A DNA stretch of 10,100 nt, from the NCBI GenBank assembly GCA_021813195.1, contig JAKALI010000097.1:1-10100 (forward strand), written 5' to 3'. Each line of letters starts with the position of its first letter. Positions within the stretch are counted from its first letter, which is position 1. This DNA comes from Pseudomonadota bacterium. GTDB taxonomy: Bacteria; Pseudomonadota; Alphaproteobacteria; Rhizobiales; Hyphomicrobiaceae. Positions 7,014 to 10,100 of this stretch are shown piece after piece. The position numbers were made by a program, and so were the translations under genes. Below the pieces are notes generated by a model. The model had not been told where the DNA came from. It searched no databases and worked only from the letters and a program-made list of their open reading frames with translations.

Positions 7014-8129
7014 ATGGTTTTGAAGCATCACGCATGGATTGCCGCTGCGATCGGCCTCATGATCTTTTGGAGTGGTGCCCGCGATGCGGCCGCCGATGGC
7101 TGCGCGGACCCTCAGCAAGCCCTTGGCGTCGCCCGCGTCGTCGAGATCGACACGACCAACGGTCCACTATATGGCTCGATTTCACACCTTGCCCGTGAAG
7201 AGTCCTTCCTCAAGCCGGGCGAAGTCGTCCTGACCTTTGACGACGGCCCGATGCCATGGATCACGTCATCGATCCTCGCCTCGCTGGATCAATTCTGCAC
7301 CAAAGCAACGTTTTTCTCTGTCGGACGCATGGCGATCGCTTATCCGGGCAGCATTCGTGGAATTCTGGCGCGCGGGCACACACTCGGCTCCCATACCTGG
7401 TCGCATCCGTTGAACCTCAAACGCCGCTCGCTTTCGCGGGCTATCGATGAAATTGAGCGTGGGTTCGCCGCGATCGCACTCGCCGCCGGTCAGCCGATCG
7501 CACCATTCTTTCGCTTTCCGGGCTTGAACGACTCCGACCCGCTGATGGCCCATCTCCAATCCCGCAACATCGCAGCCTTCACCGTCGATGTCGTCTCCAA
7601 CGACAGTTATATTTCCGACCCGCGCCGCCTCATCGATTACACCTTGCGCGAAACCGACCGGCGGAACGGCGGCATCATGTTGTTCCACGACATCAAACCA
7701 GCGACCGCCAAAGCGCTGCCCGCCATCCTCAAAGGTTTGAAGGAGCGCGGCTACAAGGTCGTGCACATGCGCTCCAAATTGCCGATCGTGCCGCTTGCGA
7801 CATACGACGGGGAGTTGCGCGCCCTGCTCGCCAAATCTCGGCCCGCCGGCGATGCGACGGCCGAAGCCCCCCAGCATTTGGTTCCCTTCTTTGGGGAACC
7901 CGCGGTGCTCAAGACACTGGAGGGTGAGGACGTCGAGATTGCCGCAATCACCGCCCCTCCGCGACCCCGCGGCGGTGTATCGGTCCATCCCGAGACCGAC
8001 GTGGCCTTAGCGCCGCGCAAAACACTCAAGACGACAAGCCTCAGAACGAAGCCTCCGGTTGGCGCGAAGACGAAACGCGCGCAGTCACGGCCAGCTCCCT
8101 CGCCAGGTTTCTCACTTTTTGGACTTTAA
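7014..8129 (+). CDS. Exported NodB-family polysaccharide deacetylase (second of a tandem pair)
   Basis: A 371-residue protein with a signal peptide (hydrophobic 8-20, cleavage near AAA-D at 25-28) and a NodB domain at about 65-255. TFDDGP (74-79), HTWSH (127-131) and LFHD (223-226) are intact, so the metal triad Asp77/His127/His131 and the catalytic Asp and His are present. Motif 3 reads RFPG (167-170) where the first copy has RFPY, and the motif 4 region is DVVSNDSY (192-199). It shares with the first copy the lead-in LGVxRVxEIDTTxGPxYG, the FFRFP block and the GYKVVH end, showing common descent, but it is clearly diverged. The C-terminal 110 residues are basic and Pro-rich (KTLKTTSLRTKPPVGAKTKR) and end in GFSLFGL. 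The ATG at 7014 has GGGAG (7002-7006) seven bases upstream. Confidence 0.92.
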   Translation: MVLKHHAWIAAAIGLMIFWSGARDAAADGCADPQQALGVARVVEIDTTNGPLYGSISHLAREESFLKPGEVVLTFDDGPMPWITSSILASLDQFCTKATFFSVGRMAIAYPGSIRGILARGHTLGSHTWSHPLNLKRRSLSRAIDEIERGFAAIALAAGQPIAPFFRFPGLNDSDPLMAHLQSRNIAAFTVDVVSNDSYISDPRRLIDYTLRETDRRNGGIMLFHDIKPATAKALPAILKGLKERGYKVVHMRSKLPIVPLATYDGELRALLAKSRPAGDATAEAPQHLVPFFGEPAVLKTLEGEDVEIAAITAPPRPRGGVSVHPETDVALAPRKTLKTTSLRTKPPVGAKTKRAQSRPAPSPGFSLFGL

Positions 8130-8251
8130 CCTCGGAAACTTTCGCCTTTCGCGGAGACTTCTGAGCTCTCGTCACGTCGAAAGACATACCAGACGCTGCT
8201 TCGGCTGCCATGGCGGGTGCGCAAGGCGCTTGAGCGAATCTGATTGAAGGG

Positions 8252-8301
8252 CTCGTTGCGGCCGATACGGCGCGGAGCTCGTAGCCGTATCGAGCAACGA
8301 G
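8252..8301. repeat. Strong interrupted hairpin of unknown role
   Basis: Outer arms CTCGTTGC (8252-8259) and GCAACGAG (8294-8301) and inner arms GATACGGC (8264-8271) and GCCGTATC (8284-8291) are all perfectly complementary. They are separated by a GGCC/GA internal loop and closed by a 12-base loop containing GAGCTC. After one mismatch, GG (8249-8250) can also pair with CC (8303-8304). Sixteen to eighteen pairs is well beyond chance for a 50-base interval. There is no T-run on either side, so it does not look like a standard terminator. It lies about 120 bases after the deacetylase stop. Confidence 0.65.
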
Positions 8302-8378
8302 ACCACCGAGCCCGCCGTCGGCTGCGATGAGCCCCGCCCAAGCACTCAGATCAGGGGGGCCGGCGCACGGTGATATCC

Positions 8379-8410
8379 AAAAAAGATTGGCCCCGGTTCG
8401 GGGATCCCAA
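8379..8410 (-). terminator. Rho-independent terminator of tRNA-Leu
   Basis: Read on the minus strand: TTGG, a three-base GAT bulge, CCCCG, loop AAC, CGGGG, CCAA, then TC and six T (the A run at 8379-8384 on the plus strand). The nine-pair GC-rich stem with a U-tract is a classic intrinsic terminator. It lies about 50 bases beyond the tRNA 3' end and matches that gene's direction. Confidence 0.8.
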
Positions 8411-8462
8411 GCAACCCAAGCCTCGCAAAACAGGCTGGCAGGCTACATTGTGCCAGTCAACA

Positions 8463-8547
8463 TGGTGCGGTTGAGAGGACTCGAACCTCCACGGGTTGCC
8501 CCGCTACCACCTCAAGGTAGTGCGTCTACCAATTCCGCCACAACCGC
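8463..8547 (-). tRNA. tRNA-Leu, anticodon GAG
   Basis: The minus strand from 8547 to 8463 folds as a class II (long variable arm) tRNA. Acceptor arms GCGGTTG and CAACCGC pair fully, followed by discriminator A and an encoded CCA (8463-8465). The D arm has TTGGTAGACGC. The anticodon stem CTACC/GGTAG encloses loop TTGAGGT, giving anticodon GAG (bases 8511-8513), which reads leucine CUC and CUU. The variable arm is CGGGG-CAA-CCCGT, and the T arm carries GGTTCGAGTCC. The long variable arm and A73 agree with leucine identity. Transcription is away from lipB and ends at the terminator at 8379-8410. Confidence 0.97.
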
Positions 8548-8722
8548 ATCGCGAGCCGACGGTCTCCTCACGGTCAGCGATCTGTGCGCTAAACCAAAGA
8601 ACATCGAGCAAGGCCTCGCCCACTAACAGACAGTCTCCGGGATGGCAAGTGAGATCGCCGCTGAGCGCACGGTCGAAGCCCAACAAGCCACTTCACAGAA
8701 GGCCTGAACCTCAGATCGCCAT

Positions 8723-8752
8723 CTGTCACCGCGTCGTGCAGCGGTCTATATG
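8723..8752 (+). promoter_or_regulatory. Candidate lipB promoter placed for a leaderless or near-leaderless mRNA
   Basis: A possible -35 element CTGTCA (8723-8728; four of six to TTGACA) is followed, after 18 bases, by TATATG (8747-8752; the overlapping CTATAT at 8746-8751 gives a 17-base spacer). Transcription would start around 8758-8760, and the lipB ATG is at 8760. This would explain why no Shine-Dalgarno is visible. The match is only moderate. Confidence 0.4.
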
Positions 8753-8759
8753 TGCACCC

Positions 8760-9428
8760 ATGGCCAACGCCTCACGATCACCTGTCCTGTGCATAAAGTC
8801 CGAGGCTCCGGTGCCCTATCCGCAGGCCCAGCGCATCATGTGCCGCTATGGTGACCGAATGGCCGCGGGGGGCGCCCGCCCTTTGCTATGGCTGCTCGAG
8901 CATCCTCACTTGTATACGTGCGGACCGCGGAGCCGCAGCGCTGATATCCTCGAGCCTACCCGGCTACCCATCTTCGCCACGAATCGCGGCGGCGAGGTGA
9001 CCTATCATGGCCCCGGCCAGCGCATTGTTTATGCTTGCCTCGATGTCCGTCAGCTGACGGGTGGGGATATGCGGGCGTTTGTGCGCCGCATGGAAACATG
9101 CGTTATCGACGCGCTCGATAGACTGGGAGTGCGCGGCTGGAGCGATCCAACCCGGCCTGGGGTGTGGGTGAAAAAATCCGATGCGCCGGAGGAGAGGGCC
9201 AAGATCGCCGCGATCGGCTTGCAGGTCCGCCGCGGAATCAGCCGTCACGGGATTGCTCTCAATGTCGATCCGGATTTGTCTCACTTTGAAGCGATTGTGC
9301 CCTGCGGGCTGGCGGACTCCGCGGTGACGAGCCTCGCAGACTTGGGCATCGCGACGGACACGCAAACTGTGGATCGGCTTCTTTGTCAGGCGTTCTCCGA
9401 GTGGTTGGGCCCACTCGACATGCGGTGA
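8760..9428 (+). CDS. lipB: Octanoyltransferase LipB (lipoyl synthesis)
   Basis: A 222-residue cytoplasmic enzyme, typical in length. It transfers octanoyl from octanoyl-ACP to the lipoyl-domain lysine of 2-oxoacid dehydrogenases and the glycine cleavage H protein; LipA then inserts sulfur. Diagnostic features: EHPHLYTCG (47-55), the LipB signature RGGEVTYHGPGQ (76-87), GVWV in the middle, KIAAIG with catalytic Lys148, HGIALNVDPDLSHF, and IVPCGL with catalytic Cys182. Both catalytic residues are present, so the enzyme should be active. The ATG at 8760 is chosen because the family's N-terminus begins shortly after it; the frame stays open to 8496 across the tRNA, but that part is not protein-like. 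No ribosome site is seen before 8760 (see the promoter entry). It is divergent from tRNA-Leu; lipA is not in the window. Confidence 0.96.
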   Translation: MANASRSPVLCIKSEAPVPYPQAQRIMCRYGDRMAAGGARPLLWLLEHPHLYTCGPRSRSADILEPTRLPIFATNRGGEVTYHGPGQRIVYACLDVRQLTGGDMRAFVRRMETCVIDALDRLGVRGWSDPTRPGVWVKKSDAPEERAKIAAIGLQVRRGISRHGIALNVDPDLSHFEAIVPCGLADSAVTSLADLGIATDTQTVDRLLCQAFSEWLGPLDMR

Positions 9429-9596
9429 TCGAATGCACAGGGGCATCGCTGCGAGGACCATCTGGGCTGGGGCCGCGTGAGGTAGCCCGAGACCGGCACA
9501 GCGTGCCGCCTCTCAATGGACTATCCATAACGAGCCGGCAGTCGCGGCAAAGCCAATGGCGACTCAGCGCCCGGGGACGATCATCTCATAACCCCG

Positions 9597-9639
9597 AGAA
9601 ACGGAAACGGCACCCGAACCCGTGAAGGCCCAAGTGCCG
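9597..9639 (-). terminator. Probable terminator downstream of the small secreted-protein gene
   Basis: On the minus strand, CGGCAC (9634-9639) pairs with GTGCCG (9608-9613). Inside, GGGCC can pair with GGTTC using G-U pairs around a TTCACG loop. The stem is followed by TTTCCGTTTC. It starts about 30 bases past the stop of the minus-strand gene at 9669. The interrupted T-run makes this less certain. On the plus strand the same hairpin could also help end lipB transcription, though a T-run is lacking there. Confidence 0.5.
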
Positions 9640-9668
9640 GTCCTTACGACATCAACCTCTTCATCTCT

Positions 9669-10031
9669 CTACCGGGGACCGGGCGTGGAAGGCTGGCTTG
9701 TCCCGCCTGATGACGGCGCAAGCGGCCCTTGCCCCTCGGCATAGAGATCGCCCCCCTCAATGGCCGTGATCTCGGAGCCATCGAGCACATAGGGATCGAC
9801 GTCATTGCCGTCGATACGAATGATGCATCCGTTCAGGCAGATGCCTTCGAGGATGGCTCCAGGCACGAGAACATGATCGCTCTGGTTGCCGCCTTCGACG
9901 ATGGTCACCGTGTGGTCCGCATCGTCACGGTTGGTTATCGATGCCGCGTGGGCCAACGAAACCATGAGTGGCAGCATACTCAGAAGAGCCAGAGAAGCGG
10001 TGAACGCTGACCTCAAAGGCTCTAGGGGCAC
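9669..10031 (-). CDS. Small secreted protein of unknown function with a CxxxC pair
   Basis: The 120-residue product has a signal peptide (hydrophobic 9-25, cleavage near AHA-A at 27-30) and a compact mature part: SITNRDDADHTVTIVEGG, DHVLVPGAILEGICLNGCIIRI (Cys65 and Cys69, four apart) and VLDGSEITAIEGGDLYAEG. The sequence suggests a small beta-rich periplasmic domain. The last 20 residues are a Ser/Pro/Gly tail. Similar short alphaproteobacterial proteins beginning ITNRD are familiar to me only as uncharacterised. The GTG at 10031 is preferred because AAGGA (10042-10046) lies ten bases upstream; an in-frame TTG five codons on is an alternative. That ribosome site overlaps the stop codon of the upstream gene, so the two are likely co-transcribed. 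Confidence 0.78.
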   Translation of the reverse strand: MPLEPLRSAFTASLALLSMLPLMVSLAHAASITNRDDADHTVTIVEGGNQSDHVLVPGAILEGICLNGCIIRIDGNDVDPYVLDGSEITAIEGGDLYAEGQGPLAPSSGGTSQPSTPGPR

Positions 10032-10044
10032 GAGGGAGGAATCC

Positions 10045-10100
10045 TTACTTTCTTTTCTTCGCAGCAGCCTTCTTCGCCGGCTTCTTGGCAGCCTTCTTGG
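10045..10100 (-). CDS. C-terminal Lys/Ala-rich tail of a protein (5' part beyond the window)
   Basis: The last 17 codons before a TAA stop at 10045-10047 read as KKAAKK, PAKKAAA, KKRK. Such tails occur in bacterial histone H1-like proteins and as C-terminal extensions of DNA-binding proteins such as topoisomerase I, Ku or HU in GC-rich bacteria; the family cannot be told from the tail alone. Binding to nucleic acid through the basic tail is inferred. The stop overlaps the ribosome site of the secreted-protein gene, suggesting a two-gene unit. Confidence 0.7.
   Translation of the reverse strand, partial: KKAAKKPAKKAAAKKRK

Larger units (their letters stand above)
8130..8462. other. Gene-free region between the second deacetylase and tRNA-Leu
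   Basis: The 333 bases have short open frames on both strands, but none with a ribosome site or protein-like composition. Recognisable contents are a long interrupted hairpin (8252-8301), the tRNA terminator (8379-8410) and a small inverted repeat CTGGCA-N10-TGCCAG (8435-8456) in the tRNA 3' trailer. No terminator with a T-run was found for the deacetylase gene. Confidence 0.6.

Noticed and set aside
8496..8759. Upstream in-frame extension of lipB and other plus-strand frames across 8327-8626
   Set aside because: They cross the tRNA-Leu gene on the opposite strand; peptides such as RLRGLEPPRV are a well-known spurious translation of tRNA-Leu antisense.
9429..9596. A small gene after lipB on the plus strand
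   Set aside because: The only open frame starts inside lipB in another frame, has no ribosome site and has an Arg/Ser/Pro-rich random-like composition.
1..10100. CRISPR arrays, insertion sequences, prophage or defence islands
   Set aside because: No regularly spaced repeats, transposase, integrase or known defence domains were seen on either strand.

Overview
The window looks like a chromosomal segment of a GC-rich alphaproteobacterium, most likely of the order Hyphomicrobiales (Rhizobiales). This rests on overall base composition, the style of the two NodB-type deacetylases (an LGVxRVxEIDTT lead-in before TFDDGP), a MgtE transporter, a lipB gene, and many small secreted proteins with Ala-rich signal peptides. 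No phage, insertion sequence, CRISPR array or classical defence gene was seen. The species was not identified.

Layout. Positions 1-348 (minus) carry the N-terminal part of a secreted protein that runs off the left edge. It is divergent from a putative lipoprotein (482-985, plus), which converges with a small secreted SH3-like protein (1008-1307, minus). A three-gene plus-strand run follows: an ICMT-type membrane methyltransferase (1407-1892), a DUF4287/DUF5655-like two-domain protein (1915-2712), and a conserved-looking periplasmic coiled-coil protein of unknown function (2769-4064). The mgtE magnesium transporter (4090-5469, minus) converges on this run with a 25-base gap. A 321-base gene-free stretch (5470-5790) separates mgtE from two tandem, diverged NodB-family polysaccharide deacetylases (5791-6876 and 7014-8129, plus).

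After the second deacetylase comes a 333-base gene-free stretch with a strong unexplained hairpin (8252-8301) and a Rho-independent terminator for the minus-strand tRNA-Leu(GAG) (8463-8547). lipB (8760-9428, plus) has no visible Shine-Dalgarno; a promoter-like pair sits so close to its ATG that a leaderless transcript is possible. The right end has a terminator-like hairpin (9597-9639), a small secreted protein (9669-10031, minus), and the Lys/Ala-rich tail of another protein (stop at 10045, minus) whose stop codon overlaps the next gene's Shine-Dalgarno.

How the genes work together. Most of the window concerns the cell envelope: exported or lipid-anchored proteins, a membrane methyltransferase, a Mg2+ channel and two exported carbohydrate deacetylases. 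lipB (lipoic acid synthesis) and the tRNA are housekeeping genes. No single known multi-gene system accounts for the region. The least explained parts are the ICMT / DUF4287-DUF5655 / coiled-coil run, the non-identical deacetylase pair, and the intergenic hairpin.
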